Shown here: in pieces, positions 39,274 to 49,302 of the stretch
How the letters are laid out: every line of letters begins with the position of its first letter
Numbering within the stretch: the stretch's first letter is position 1
Assembly (NCBI GenBank): GCA_029263715.1
Contig: JAJUFP010000004.1
Location: forward strand, 153,710-217,709
Direction of reading: 5' to 3'
DNA: 64,000 nt
From: Nitrososphaera sp.
GTDB lineage: Archaea; Thermoproteota; Nitrososphaeria; Nitrososphaerales; Nitrososphaeraceae
The notes under the pieces: generated by a model
What the model saw: the letters and a program-made list of their open reading frames with translations, nothing else
Databases searched by the model: none
Told to the model about the DNA's origin: nothing
Made by a program: the position numbers and the translations under genes

Positions 39274-40764
39274 ATGAGTATTGACGTTTCGACTCTTCAT
39301 CCCATTGAGCGCTCGATTCTTGGAGAGATCGCAAAGAATGAACCGCTCTCCATCGAGAGGCTTGCTGAAACATGCAAGATGTCTTTGGATCAGGTGCGCC
39401 GGGGAGTTGAATGGCTCAAGTTCAAAAATCTGATATCGGTAAAGGAATTGTCCAGTTATTTTGTCTCGCTGGCACCTGCAGGCCAGGCTGCCCTGCAGTC
39501 AGGCCTTCCAGAAAGAAGGCTTGTCAGGGCAATAAAGGAAGGCAAGAGCATCATGTCCGAGATTCTTGCCAGCGGCATGCTAGATGGCCAGGAAGTAAAC
39601 GCTGCCGTGGCCGGCGCAAGAAGAAACGGCTGGATCCTGTTTTCTGAGGGAAGCAGAATGTCCCTGACAGAGGCGGCCGACAAGCCTTCTGCAGAAGAAA
39701 CGCTTCTTGCAAGGCTGCAGCAAGGGGAATTGGAACAAGGAAAGCTGTCAGAGGACGAAAGGAAGGGGTTTGAGCTTTTAAAGAAACGCCCCGGCTATGT
39801 AGAGGTAAAGGAGCAAAAACAGATCCTCGTCCAGATTACAGAGCAAGGCAGGAACTTGCTTCCGGCTCTGTCTGAAGAAAAGCCGCAGGAGCGCCGGCTG
39901 ACAAGCGAGCTCATCACGTCAGGACGATGGAAGCAGGTTGAACTAAGCTCCCTGGATGTTGAAGCCGCGGCTCCATCGGTGTTTTCTGGAAGGAGGCACC
40001 CGCTGGCAGACATCATTGAAGAAGTAAAGGAGATCTTTGTTGGCCTGGGATTTTCAGAGATAGACGGCAACATGGTCCAGTCAGGGTTCTGGAATTTTGA
40101 CGCGCTTTTCACGCCGCAGGACCATCCAGCCAGAGAGATGCAGGACACATTCTACATTTCAGGAAGAAAACATGCGATCCCGGCAAGCAAGGACCAGATA
40201 GCAAGAGTATCGCGTGTCCACAAGACAGGGTGGGGCAGCTGGAATGCTGAGGAGTCTGAGCGCGTGGTCCTGCGAACCCACACCACGCCGGTGACGCTGC
40301 AGCACCTTGCCAGGGCAAGGCCGGAAAACGCGCGGTACTTTTCGGTAGGCCGGGTTTTCAGAAATGAAAAGGTCTCCTACAAGCACCTGGTCGAGTTCCA
40401 CCAGGTAGAGGGCGTTGCAACAGCGCAAAAGGCCTCGCTTAGGGACCTGATGGGCCTTCAAAAAGAGTTCTATGCCAAGATGGGCATAAAGAAGGTCAAG
40501 TTCTGGCCGACTTTCTTTCCGTACACCGAGCCGTCGTTGCAGAGCATGGTATACAACGAACGTCTAGAGAAATGGGTTGAGTTATTCGGTATGGGCATCT
40601 TTAGGCCCGAAGTCACGCAGCCACTGGGCATCAAAAACCCGGTGCTTGCCTGGGGCGGAGGGCTTGAGAGGATAGCCATGCTCCGGTTCGGCTTAGACGA
40701 CGTGCGCGAGCTGTACACAAACAGGCTTGGATGGCTGAGGAGTGTTCCAAAATGCCAGTTGTAA
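39274..40764 (+). CDS. pheS: Phenylalanyl-tRNA synthetase alpha subunit
   Basis: N-terminal wHTH; HPLADIIEEVKEIFVGLGFSE; HTTPVTLQHLA; GGLERIAMLRFGLDDVREL. Confidence 0.96.
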   Translation: MSIDVSTLHPIERSILGEIAKNEPLSIERLAETCKMSLDQVRRGVEWLKFKNLISVKELSSYFVSLAPAGQAALQSGLPERRLVRAIKEGKSIMSEILASGMLDGQEVNAAVAGARRNGWILFSEGSRMSLTEAADKPSAEETLLARLQQGELEQGKLSEDERKGFELLKKRPGYVEVKEQKQILVQITEQGRNLLPALSEEKPQERRLTSELITSGRWKQVELSSLDVEAAAPSVFSGRRHPLADIIEEVKEIFVGLGFSEIDGNMVQSGFWNFDALFTPQDHPAREMQDTFYISGRKHAIPASKDQIARVSRVHKTGWGSWNAEESERVVLRTHTTPVTLQHLARARPENARYFSVGRVFRNEKVSYKHLVEFHQVEGVATAQKASLRDLMGLQKEFYAKMGIKKVKFWPTFFPYTEPSLQSMVYNERLEKWVELFGMGIFRPEVTQPLGIKNPVLAWGGGLERIAMLRFGLDDVRELYTNRLGWLRSVPKCQL

Positions 40765-42395
40765 ACATCTCCTTTGATCGTCTAAAGGAATTCCTTCCCG
40801 GCGTCAAGACAGACAAGGCTCTAGAAATGCTCCCGTTCATAGGCCTTGACATCGAGGGCATTGATGACAGCATCGTTCGCGTGGAATACAACCCAAACAG
40901 GCCGGACTTTTCCTCCGATTACGGCATCATAAGGGCGCTGCGCGGCCTTTTAGGCATCGAGACAGGAATGCCAAAATTCAGGCTTGCCGGCAAGAGTGGT
41001 TTTTCAGTCAAGGTTGGAAGGCCGGTAAAGAAGGTCCGGCCGTACGTGGCGGCCCTTGCGGCAACGGATGGAAGGCTTGACGACGAGACGGTGAGGCAGA
41101 TAATAGCCATGCAGGAGGACCTTCACAACGGGGTTGGCAGAAGAAGAAAGAAGGCGTCCATTGGAATCCACAACCTAGATGCCATATCCTTTCCGGTGAC
41201 GTATACCGCGCTCTCTGAATATTCTTTTACGCCGCTTGGAGAGTCTTTGAAAATGACCACAAAACAGATCCTGTCAGATACAGAGACCGGCAGGACGTAC
41301 GGCCACATCCTTAAGGGTGACAGGTATCCGGTCATATACGATAGCGCCGGCACCGTCCTTTCGTTTCCGCCCATAATCAACGGCAAAGAGACCATGGTTG
41401 ACACTAGTTGTAAGAACCTCTTTGTCGAAGTCACGGCCACAGAGCGAAAGGCAGCAGAAGACATGCTTGCCGTGATTGCCTTTACCCTCTACGATGCAGG
41501 CTTTAAGATAAAGACGGTAATCATCGAGGATGCAAAAAAGACGGAAACGCCGGTGGCTGCGCCGGCACGGATGGACATAGACGTCAGCTACGTTAACGAA
41601 CTGCTTGGCCTTGACCTGGATGCAGGCAAGATTGTAGACTGCCTTAAAAAAAGCCGGCTTGACGCCAAATCCAGCCGTGGCAGGATAACATGCTCCATCC
41701 CCCGCTATCGGACAGACATAACACATCCGGTCGATCTGGTGGAGGAGGTGGCCATAGGATACGGCGTCTATAACTTTGAGCCGACTTTTCCAGCCTCAAA
41801 TACTGCAGGGCAGAAATCTGCTCTCTCGACGTATTTTGAGGCCATCCGGCAGACCCTGACAGGGCTTGGAATGCTTGAATCATTCAACTTTTCTCTGACC
41901 AGCAGGCAAGTGCAGTACGAGCTGTCAGGCCGGCCGGCAGAGGACGTGATTTCGGTAGACGCCTCAAAAAGCGCGGAGCATGAGGTGCTCAGGAACTCGC
42001 TCATCCCGTCGCTGCTTCAGTCGCTTTCACGAAACGTGCACGAGGAGTATCCGCAGAAACTTTTTGAGATAGGCAAGATCTTCAGAAAGGAAACTGACCG
42101 GATCGAAGAAAGATGGCATCTGGCTGCACTAACTTCCCATGACGAGGCCGGTTTTACAGAGATCAAGTCCATCATGCAGGCCCTGTTCAGTTCAGGCTTT
42201 GGAATGACGGCTTCCACCAAGGCAGCTTCAGACCCCCTGTTCATCAAGGGGAGATGCGCCCAGATTTTGTTGCAGGACAGGCCAGTAGGCGTAATCGGTG
42301 AAGTCTCGCCCCTTGCCATACAGAACTTTAAGCTTAGAATGCCTGTTGCGGCCTTTGAGGTAGACCTTTCCGGGCTATATTCAGGGCAGGATTAG
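40752..42395 (+). CDS. pheT: Phenylalanyl-tRNA synthetase beta subunit
   Basis: VEYNPNRPDFSSDYGIIRALRG; RTDITHPVDLVEEVAIGYG; overlaps pheS. Confidence 0.95.
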   Translation: MPVVNISFDRLKEFLPGVKTDKALEMLPFIGLDIEGIDDSIVRVEYNPNRPDFSSDYGIIRALRGLLGIETGMPKFRLAGKSGFSVKVGRPVKKVRPYVAALAATDGRLDDETVRQIIAMQEDLHNGVGRRRKKASIGIHNLDAISFPVTYTALSEYSFTPLGESLKMTTKQILSDTETGRTYGHILKGDRYPVIYDSAGTVLSFPPIINGKETMVDTSCKNLFVEVTATERKAAEDMLAVIAFTLYDAGFKIKTVIIEDAKKTETPVAAPARMDIDVSYVNELLGLDLDAGKIVDCLKKSRLDAKSSRGRITCSIPRYRTDITHPVDLVEEVAIGYGVYNFEPTFPASNTAGQKSALSTYFEAIRQTLTGLGMLESFNFSLTSRQVQYELSGRPAEDVISVDASKSAEHEVLRNSLIPSLLQSLSRNVHEEYPQKLFEIGKIFRKETDRIEERWHLAALTSHDEAGFTEIKSIMQALFSSGFGMTASTKAASDPLFIKGRCAQILLQDRPVGVIGEVSPLAIQNFKLRMPVAAFEVDLSGLYSGQD

Positions 42396-42541
42396 CAAAA
42401 GCAAAAATATCTAGCAGTGCATTATATGGTAACCCCGTCAAAGAGCATGCCGAGGAGCTACAGGCTAACCAATGAACGCATGTGAGTCAGAGGCGGGGCA
42501 CACAAATTTATAACGAATTACACAGGATGGCCTTGTATATT

Positions 42542-43573
42542 ATGTCGCAGGATAACGCGGACAAGGTAGAAAAGAAGCCAAAGGCAGTGGCGTTGTTATC
42601 CGGAGGGCTGGACAGCAACCTGGCTGTTCGCATGATGCTTGAGCAGGGCGTTGACGTGGAGGCCGTGGCTATCAAGACTCCGTTCTGCGATTTTGACTGC
42701 GGCAAGGGCTGCGGCCACAAAGTCAAGGAAGTGGCCGACGAGCTGGGCGTCAAGCTAAAGACCGTGTATTTTGGCGAGGAATATCTGCGGATGATGAAGA
42801 ACCCCAAGCACGGGTATGGGTCTGGCATGAATCCGTGCATAGACTGTAGGGGCATGATGTACGATGCTGCCAAAAAGCACATGGAAAAGACAGGCGCCGA
42901 CTTTATCATAACAGGCGAGGTTCTGTTTCAGCGGCCCATGAGCCAGAACAACAGGGCGCTGCATATAATTGAAAACGAATCCGGTCTGGCCGGCAAAGTA
43001 TTACGACCACTGTCAGCAAAGCATCTGGCACCCACCGACGCCGAGAAGGCAGGGCTTGTCAAGCGCGAAAATCTTGGCGACATAAAGGGCAGGTCCAGAA
43101 AGGGTCAGCTGGCTCTGGCAAAGCACTTTGGAGTGCAAGAGCCACCCAATGCTGCCGGCGGATGCCTTTTGACAGACCCGGCATTTTCAAAGCGTGTAAG
43201 CGACCTGATGGAGCATGTCGAGGACATTCCAAGCATCAACGATATCGAGCTTTTGAAGGTGGGAAGACACTTCCGCCTTACACCCAAGGCAAAGCTGGTG
43301 GTGGGCCGAAACAAGGATGAAAACGAGATCATCGCGGCCCTGGCCGAAGAGACGGACGTGGTTCTTGAGGCCAAGGACCATGTTGGGCCGGTCTGCATAC
43401 TGCGTGGAGAGAAAGACGATGCCATGCTGGCCAAGGCTGCTGGAATTGTCCTCCGATATTCCGACGCGCCCAAGGACGTACGGTCCAAGGTTAAAGTTGC
43501 TGCAAACGGCATAGAAAAAGAACTGGACGCCATGCCTGAGGACAGCTCTGACATTGAAAAGCTGCGCATCTAA
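42542..43573 (+). CDS. PP-loop tRNA thiolation-type protein (ThiI/MnmA-like)
   Basis: AVALLSGGLDSNLAVRMMLEQGVDVEAVAIKTPF; CIDCRGMMYDAAK; start 42542 inferred. Confidence 0.83.
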   Translation: MSQDNADKVEKKPKAVALLSGGLDSNLAVRMMLEQGVDVEAVAIKTPFCDFDCGKGCGHKVKEVADELGVKLKTVYFGEEYLRMMKNPKHGYGSGMNPCIDCRGMMYDAAKKHMEKTGADFIITGEVLFQRPMSQNNRALHIIENESGLAGKVLRPLSAKHLAPTDAEKAGLVKRENLGDIKGRSRKGQLALAKHFGVQEPPNAAGGCLLTDPAFSKRVSDLMEHVEDIPSINDIELLKVGRHFRLTPKAKLVVGRNKDENEIIAALAEETDVVLEAKDHVGPVCILRGEKDDAMLAKAAGIVLRYSDAPKDVRSKVKVAANGIEKELDAMPEDSSDIEKLRI

Positions 43574-43667
43574 CCGCAATCTCAAGCTAAAATCAACTAT
43601 TCGGTGAACGAGTTTTGACCAGCAGGACTATTGAGTAGCCGGCGGGTTTTAGCTTTAACCTCAATAG

Positions 43668-43970
43668 TTGAGTTGGATGACAGACAGACCCACGCAGACA
43701 CACAAAACCCCGGTTTACCTGAAGGCCCTTACCCTACGGGATATCACGGACATCGCTGCGATAAAAGAAGACATCAAGAAGCACATGATCCTGATACTTC
43801 GGGTTACGCCGCTGGCACAGAAGGACGTCGAGGAACTCCGAAAGGTCATCGAGGAGCTTTATGCCTACGCCCAGTCCATAGGAGGCGACATTGCCCGGCT
43901 TGGGGAGGAGAGGATTGTCCTTACCCCGCCAGACGTCAAGATCTGGCGCGGCGCCTACGACCTAAAGTAG
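43668..43970 (+). CDS. sepF: SepF-like cell division protein
   Basis: YLKALTLRDITDIAAIKEDIKKHMILILRVTPLAQKDVEELRKVIEELYAYAQSIGGDIARLGEERIVLTP. Confidence 0.85.
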   Translation: MSWMTDRPTQTHKTPVYLKALTLRDITDIAAIKEDIKKHMILILRVTPLAQKDVEELRKVIEELYAYAQSIGGDIARLGEERIVLTPPDVKIWRGAYDLK

Positions 43971-45851
43971 TTTTACTGCTTCCTGCACCAGCGGATGCTG
44001 CGTCGGGATCTTGAATATCTTGTTTATCGAGCTGGCAAGGTTCTGCGCCTTGGGCCGCTCGCCGTGGTTGACCAGAACCTTTCTTAGTTTTGGCCGCAGC
44101 CGGCTGACGTAGGCCATCAGCTGGTTGTAATCGCTGTGGCTGGTAAAGCCGTCGATTTTTTCTACCTGGCATCGTATTGTAATGGTTTCGTTGCTTACCG
44201 ACACCTGCCGGGCTCCATCCTGTATCTGCCTTCCAGGCGTGTCAACTGCCTGGTACGATACCAGGATAAGCTTGCTTGAAGGATCGCCGGCTATCTGCTT
44301 AAGGTACGATACCGACGGCCCGCCGGCAAGCATGGAGGAAGGCGCAAGCACCACTGCCGGCTCGCCCTGTTTAAGGGATGCCGGCTCGACAGAAATTGAA
44401 GGCTCGCCAAAGGGGTTTTGCTCTGACTCGCTGATGATTTGCCGGATATCCCGGGAAAGGAATTCAGGGTACGTTTCGCATATGGCCGTGGCCTCTGCAA
44501 TTATCTTGTCTACCAGTATCTTGACTGGAGGTATCCTGCCGGTACCGATCATCGTGTTTAAGACGACCAGCAATTCCTGCGATATTCCAACTGCAGGAAC
44601 CGGTATCAGGACTCGGCCGTTGTTTGATATGGTTGAACTTATCAACGCCGCCAGGCTGGCCTCGGCTTCTTCCCTTGAGCTGACAATATCCTCCTTGCCG
44701 CCATACGTGGCCTCGATGATCATGGTCTCGACCCGGGGGAAATTCCAGAATGCGTTTTCCAGCGTTACAGTCTTGCCGAATTTCATGTCGCCGGTATAAA
44801 CAAGGTTGTGGTCTCCGTTTCCGATGTGCAAGTGTGCCGATGCTGAACCCAGTATGTGGCCCGAGTTTGAGAGCACCAGCTTTACGTCCGGCGAAATGTC
44901 CGTTACGATGCCGTGGGTAAGCGGGACTGCATGTACTACGGCTTTTTCAACATCCTTGTCTGAATAAAGAGCGCTCTTGCCGGCGCGCCTTATGTAGTCC
45001 TGCTGCAGGATCCCCATCAGCAAGATGGTTGGCTCGGTGCAGTACACCGGGCCCCGATAACCGTACTTGAAAAGGGCCGGCAGAAAACCGGTGTGGTCAA
45101 GGTGTGCGTGGGTAAGAACCACCGCGTCCAGTTCAGACATGCTCAGGCCAGCAATGTCAAACCGGGGCAGAGAAGAAAGCGAGTCTCGGCCCGTCTCGTT
45201 GATGCCACAATCAAGCAGGATCTTGCTTTCCCTGGTCGACAAAAGCATGCAGGACCGGCCCACCTCGGCAAAGCCGCCAAGGGCGATCAGGCTGGCCTCC
45301 GCCTGCTCGCTTAACTTGTCTCGGAATATCTTGTTGCCCACCTCGCGGTAAAACTTGGTGCGCTCGACAACGCTTTCGTCAAGGATCCTGTAGAAATTTT
45401 CAATGTACGACATGCTTTGCGGGGCTTTTCTTATCCTTACCCGCCAGCCGGTCTTTTCGGCCAGGTCTATGTTGTCAAACTCCTCGCCCACCTGGGCCAG
45501 CATCCATGGCCTTTTGGCAAAGACAACTGCCTCGCCCAGCACTGCGTCAAAGAACATGCCGGCCAGGCCGACTTCTTTTGGTATCGACTTGGATATTATC
45601 TCCGTTGATTCTGGCCTTGGTTTTCTGATGGATTCATCGGTCCTTATAACTATGCGCTTTTTGATGCTGTTGACCATGTTGGAGACCAGCTGGTTGTTCT
45701 GCATCAGGTACACCGGATTTTTCGTGTACAGGGCTATTCTTGGCCCCTCGTACTCTATCTTGGTCAGCGCAGCTTCTTGCGGCAGACTCTGCAGTATAAC
45801 TGCCATGATGTTCTGACTGGCAGATTCTTGGGGAGGAGGTTTACGTTGCAT
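43962..45851 (-). CDS. Archaeal CPSF-type beta-CASP ribonuclease with N-terminal KH region
   Basis: VVLTHAHLDHTGFLPALFKYG, YTGDMKFG, beta-CASP motifs, DGFTSHSDYNQLMAYV, VNHGERPKAQNLA. Confidence 0.93.
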   Translation of the reverse strand: MQRKPPPQESASQNIMAVILQSLPQEAALTKIEYEGPRIALYTKNPVYLMQNNQLVSNMVNSIKKRIVIRTDESIRKPRPESTEIISKSIPKEVGLAGMFFDAVLGEAVVFAKRPWMLAQVGEEFDNIDLAEKTGWRVRIRKAPQSMSYIENFYRILDESVVERTKFYREVGNKIFRDKLSEQAEASLIALGGFAEVGRSCMLLSTRESKILLDCGINETGRDSLSSLPRFDIAGLSMSELDAVVLTHAHLDHTGFLPALFKYGYRGPVYCTEPTILLMGILQQDYIRRAGKSALYSDKDVEKAVVHAVPLTHGIVTDISPDVKLVLSNSGHILGSASAHLHIGNGDHNLVYTGDMKFGKTVTLENAFWNFPRVETMIIEATYGGKEDIVSSREEAEASLAALISSTISNNGRVLIPVPAVGISQELLVVLNTMIGTGRIPPVKILVDKIIAEATAICETYPEFLSRDIRQIISESEQNPFGEPSISVEPASLKQGEPAVVLAPSSMLAGGPSVSYLKQIAGDPSSKLILVSYQAVDTPGRQIQDGARQVSVSNETITIRCQVEKIDGFTSHSDYNQLMAYVSRLRPKLRKVLVNHGERPKAQNLASSINKIFKIPTQHPLVQEAVKLL

Positions 45852-45998
45852 TTATCTAATCACTAAGACGGGCATCGTTGGCATAATCTCGATGCAGGTA
45901 TTATCTGGCTATCAACGATGATTGCCACAGGCCAGTATTAAATATTTGGGCAGGGTCAAAGTTGAAATAATCTTCCGTGTTACTAGAGGCGACGTAGT

Positions 45999-46319
45999 TT
46001 GGAAAGCGAACCAAGACGATACGGCGGCCCAAGACGTTTCAGTGGCCCAAGACCGTTCAGGCTTGCTCCAGTCAAGGTCGGAGAAGAATACACCGTCAAG
46101 ATCGAATCCATGAGCAGACGCGGCGACAGCGGTGTTGCCAAGATTCAAGGCCTGGTGGTCTTTGTAGCGAATTCTAAAGTCGGCGACGATGTGAGGGTCA
46201 GGATTTCCAAGTTAGGACGCGGCTTTGCAACAGCGGATGTTGTTGCTGACGCTGAGAAAGCCATAGAAGCCATGGAACCGGAAGCCGAGGCAGAGACTTC
46301 CAGCGACAGCGACGAGTGA
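45999..46319 (+). CDS. TRAM-domain protein
   Basis: VGEEYTVKIESMSRRGDSGVAKIQGLVVFVANSKVGDDVRVRISKLGRGFATADVV. Confidence 0.9.
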   Translation: MESEPRRYGGPRRFSGPRPFRLAPVKVGEEYTVKIESMSRRGDSGVAKIQGLVVFVANSKVGDDVRVRISKLGRGFATADVVADAEKAIEAMEPEAEAETSSDSDE

Positions 46320-46325
46320 TTCCCT

Positions 46326-47399
46326 ATGTTTCTGACCATGACTTCTCCAAAACACCTCATGGAACTTCCAAGGAAGATCCTGATTGGAGAAGAGGTTCTT
46401 TCAGAGATTGGCTTGTTCGTAAAGTCTCTTGACGCCAATTCGTCAAACGTGGCCGTGATAACCGGCCGGGTGGTCATGGAACGGGCCGGCCAGGAATGCA
46501 AAAAGTCGCTGCGAAAGTCATCCCTCAAGAGCAAATGGTACGTGGTTTCCGACGCATCTGTTGACACTGTAAACAAACTGTATTCCAAGATTAACGAGGA
46601 TGCTCCTGACATTGTGATCGGGTTTGGAGGAGGAAGATCCGTGGACGTTGCAAAAATGACGGCCCACAGACTGGAAAAGCCGTTTCTCAGTGTGCCCACT
46701 TCGGCTTCGCATGACGGCATATCAAGCCCCTTCGTGTCAGTCAGGGGGACCGAAAAGCCATATTCCATAAAGGCCACCACCCCCATCGGGGTGCTGGCAG
46801 ACATCAACCTGCTGGCGCAGGCGCCGCCCCGGCTCTTGGCAGGAGGCTGCGGCGACCTGGTGGCCAAGATAACAGCGGTCAAGGATTGGGAGCTGGCCCG
46901 CGATGAAAATGGCGAGTACTTTGGCAGCTACGCGGCCAACCTGGCATACATGAGTGCAAAGATTGTTTTAGACGAGTCTGAAAGACTGAAGAAAAAGGAC
47001 AAGTTCAGCATCAGGACCATAGTTGAGGCCCTGATAAGTTCTGGCGTGGCTGCCTGCATAGCGGGAAGCAGCAGGCCCTGCTCTGGTGCGGAGCACTTGT
47101 TCAGCCATGCGCTAGAGTACGTTGCAGGCCCGGATTGCGGCCTCCACGGCGAGCGGGTTGGCCTTGGCACGATATTGATGGCCAAGCTCCACGGCCTTGA
47201 CTGGGAGAGGATTGCCCACACCCTTAAGGAGATGGGCGCTCCAACCAAGGCAAAGGAGATCGGGCTTTCAGAGGACCAGGTGGTCAAGGCCCTTGTCAAG
47301 GCGCAGTCCCTCAGGCCGGACCGCTACACCATCCTAAGCAAGATAAAGATGGATGAAAAGTCCGCCCTGGCCCTGGCCAGGTCTGTCAGGATGATCTAG
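46326..47399 (+). CDS. egsA: sn-glycerol-1-phosphate dehydrogenase
   Basis: VIGFGGGRSVDVAKMTAHRLEKPFLSVPTSASHDGISSPF; GSSRPCSGAEHLFSHALE. Confidence 0.94.
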   Translation: MFLTMTSPKHLMELPRKILIGEEVLSEIGLFVKSLDANSSNVAVITGRVVMERAGQECKKSLRKSSLKSKWYVVSDASVDTVNKLYSKINEDAPDIVIGFGGGRSVDVAKMTAHRLEKPFLSVPTSASHDGISSPFVSVRGTEKPYSIKATTPIGVLADINLLAQAPPRLLAGGCGDLVAKITAVKDWELARDENGEYFGSYAANLAYMSAKIVLDESERLKKKDKFSIRTIVEALISSGVAACIAGSSRPCSGAEHLFSHALEYVAGPDCGLHGERVGLGTILMAKLHGLDWERIAHTLKEMGAPTKAKEIGLSEDQVVKALVKAQSLRPDRYTILSKIKMDEKSALALARSVRMI

Positions 47400-47835
47400 C
47401 CAGCGCCCTTATCGTGGCCTGTCTTCTGTGAGCAAAAATTTGCTCCAGCCTTTTGCTTGTGTAGCCTTCAAACACGCGTCCAAGCGGACCGTATGGCAGC
47501 TCAAAGTCTATCTCGTCGATGACTTTGGTGCCGTCGCCGGCCTCTTGAAACGCATGGACGTGCTTCCAGACCTTAAACCTGCCGGAAAGCATCTCGTCAA
47601 CATACTGATACGGGGAAAGCGACGTTATCTTGGAATGCCATTGGCTTTTGGTTACCAGTTTTCCCTCAAGCCACACTTCCGTGCCCTGGAGCAGTTTTCT
47701 GCCGGTGGTGGATTTTAAGACCTTCAGTCTCATTTCCGGTGGCGTGATAACCTCAAGGTGACCGATGTCGGTGTAGAAATCCCATACTCTGTCTATATCT
47801 GCATCAACAATAAACGCATGGGAAAAACGGCGCAA
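47386..47835 (-). CDS. SRPBCC-family protein
   Basis: FIVDADIDRVWDFYTDIGHLEVITPPEMRLKVL...GTKVIDEIDFELPYGPLG. Confidence 0.82.
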   Translation of the reverse strand: MRRFSHAFIVDADIDRVWDFYTDIGHLEVITPPEMRLKVLKSTTGRKLLQGTEVWLEGKLVTKSQWHSKITSLSPYQYVDEMLSGRFKVWKHVHAFQEAGDGTKVIDEIDFELPYGPLGRVFEGYTSKRLEQIFAHRRQATIRALARSS

Positions 47836-48001
47836 CCTGTCTAGAAAGCACCGTGCGACATTTTAGATTTTTCCTAACGTTAAGGTGCGGAAGAGATTTG
47901 ACTCTATGTTCGCTCTTTTTTCATCCCGAACTAGTGACAAACGAAGTGATGCGCCTGCCATAAAACAGTTATAAGCAAAACAGGACTAGAGTAATCTGCC
48001 C

Positions 48002-48214
48002 ATGGCTACAAAACAAGCTGCTAAGGCAAGCTCCGACGAGGAAGGACTCTGGCCTGAAGAGATCGAAGCTATGAAGAATATCAAAAGCGGCAAGACCAAG
48101 ATGATAACAATGACTGCAGAGGAATTCTTTGCCGAGATGGATAAGCATATTGAAGAAAGAAGAAAGAGAGACATGGCAACTAAGAAAGCCAAAAGGCTGA
48201 CAAAAACAGCTTGA
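48002..48214 (+). CDS. Antitoxin-like small protein
   Basis: 70-aa Lys/Glu-rich helical ORF immediately upstream of a RelE-like reading frame. Confidence 0.55.
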   Translation: MATKQAAKASSDEEGLWPEEIEAMKNIKSGKTKMITMTAEEFFAEMDKHIEERRKRDMATKKAKRLTKTA

Positions 48215-48443
48215 CTGTCTTCCCTTCCATATTGAAAAGAAGCTGCGTTCAGTCTTATGGGAGTTAGTACATCTTGAAGACCCTCGAATCTTTGGCGTGT
48301 ATGAAAAGAATCTGAAATACGGTTCTGCCTATGTCTTGAGATTGGATAAGTCACATAGACTCTCTTATCAGGTTGATTTTGATGAGCACTTGATCAGCTT
48401 GCTGAGGGTTGGCGACCACAAATCTGTAGGTTCTAAAGAATGA
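48201..48443 (+). pseudogene. RelE/ParE-like toxin reading frame without a canonical start codon
   Basis: Frame from 48201 reads QKQLDCLPFHIEKKLRSVLWELVHLEDPRIFGVYEKNLKYGSAYVLRLDKSHRLSYQVDFDEHLISLLRVGDHKSVGSKE then TGA; no ATG/GTG/TTG near its beginning. Confidence 0.55.
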
Positions 48444-48580
48444 CTTGAATCCTTGCAGTTTTTCTGTTGTCAGTCTTGAGGAGTTTGTTCTTGTATCGCA
48501 GCCTGCTTTGTTGTAGATGTCCCTCACGCAACCTAATGTTTCATTCCATTTTATGTAGAGATTAAAACATAGCTGAAGAG

Positions 48581-48665
48581 GTGGGGAGGGGATTCGAACC
48601 CCTATAAATCCGCTGACTGCACAGGCATGCTGCAGGCGAACGCATGGCCGCTCTGCCACCCCACC
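48581..48665 (-). tRNA. tRNA-Cys(GCA) with a 15-nt intron after position 37
   Basis: GGTGGGG/CCCCACC acceptor; TTCGC CTGCAG|CATGCCTGTGCAGTC|A GCGGA; T-arm AGGGGTTCGAATCCCCT. Confidence 0.87.
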
Positions 48666-48694
48666 GTCCGTGGCATTATCTTGTCGGATCTAAT

Positions 48695-49177
48695 TTAAAG
48701 CATTAGGGAATTGACTGACCGGGCGGCAAGTTTGGCCACGCGGACAGGCTCTGGTACCGAACCCTGCAGGGTAAAGGCATCCAGGACGGCAGTGGCACGC
48801 CTTCTGTCTATACCCCAGTACCGGATATACAGGTCCTTGCCGGTCTTGAGCATAATTCTTTCCCGCGCACCCAGCCCCTTGTACATGGTCATTTTGGATG
48901 ACCAGTCATCCGGGAAATGGCTCATTATGGCATCCTCAAGCCCCTTCGAGTCTTCAAAGGTTACTGCGATGACTGCAAGCCCCGTTTCTTGGGCCACCCT
49001 GCCTCCGTCTATGATGTTGTACATGCTTATGACAAGGCCGTCGACAAGTATGCAGTTGATGTCATCGCGGTCAAGAGACCGGTACATGGAAATGATCTGG
49101 TCGGTGGCGTCGTCCCCCTCCACGGTCGCGGCTCCAAAGACCATGCCGTCTATTACCAGGTCGCGCCGCATCACCAC
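48695..49177 (-). CDS. DUF99 family protein
   Basis: RRDLVIDGMVFGAATVEGDDATDQIISMYRSLDRDDINCILVDGLVISMYNIID. Confidence 0.82.
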   Translation of the reverse strand: MVMRRDLVIDGMVFGAATVEGDDATDQIISMYRSLDRDDINCILVDGLVISMYNIIDGGRVAQETGLAVIAVTFEDSKGLEDAIMSHFPDDWSSKMTMYKGLGARERIMLKTGKDLYIRYWGIDRRRATAVLDAFTLQGSVPEPVRVAKLAARSVNSLML

Positions 49178-49302
49178 CCCAGCAAGTGTGGACTTGGCCG
49201 CTGGTTTTTTAAAGCTCTCAGCTATTGCCAGTACTCTTACCCCTTTCTTTTCGGAATGAACTCGGCGGATGGCAGCAAGATGACGACGGCATCAGATAAG
49301 GG

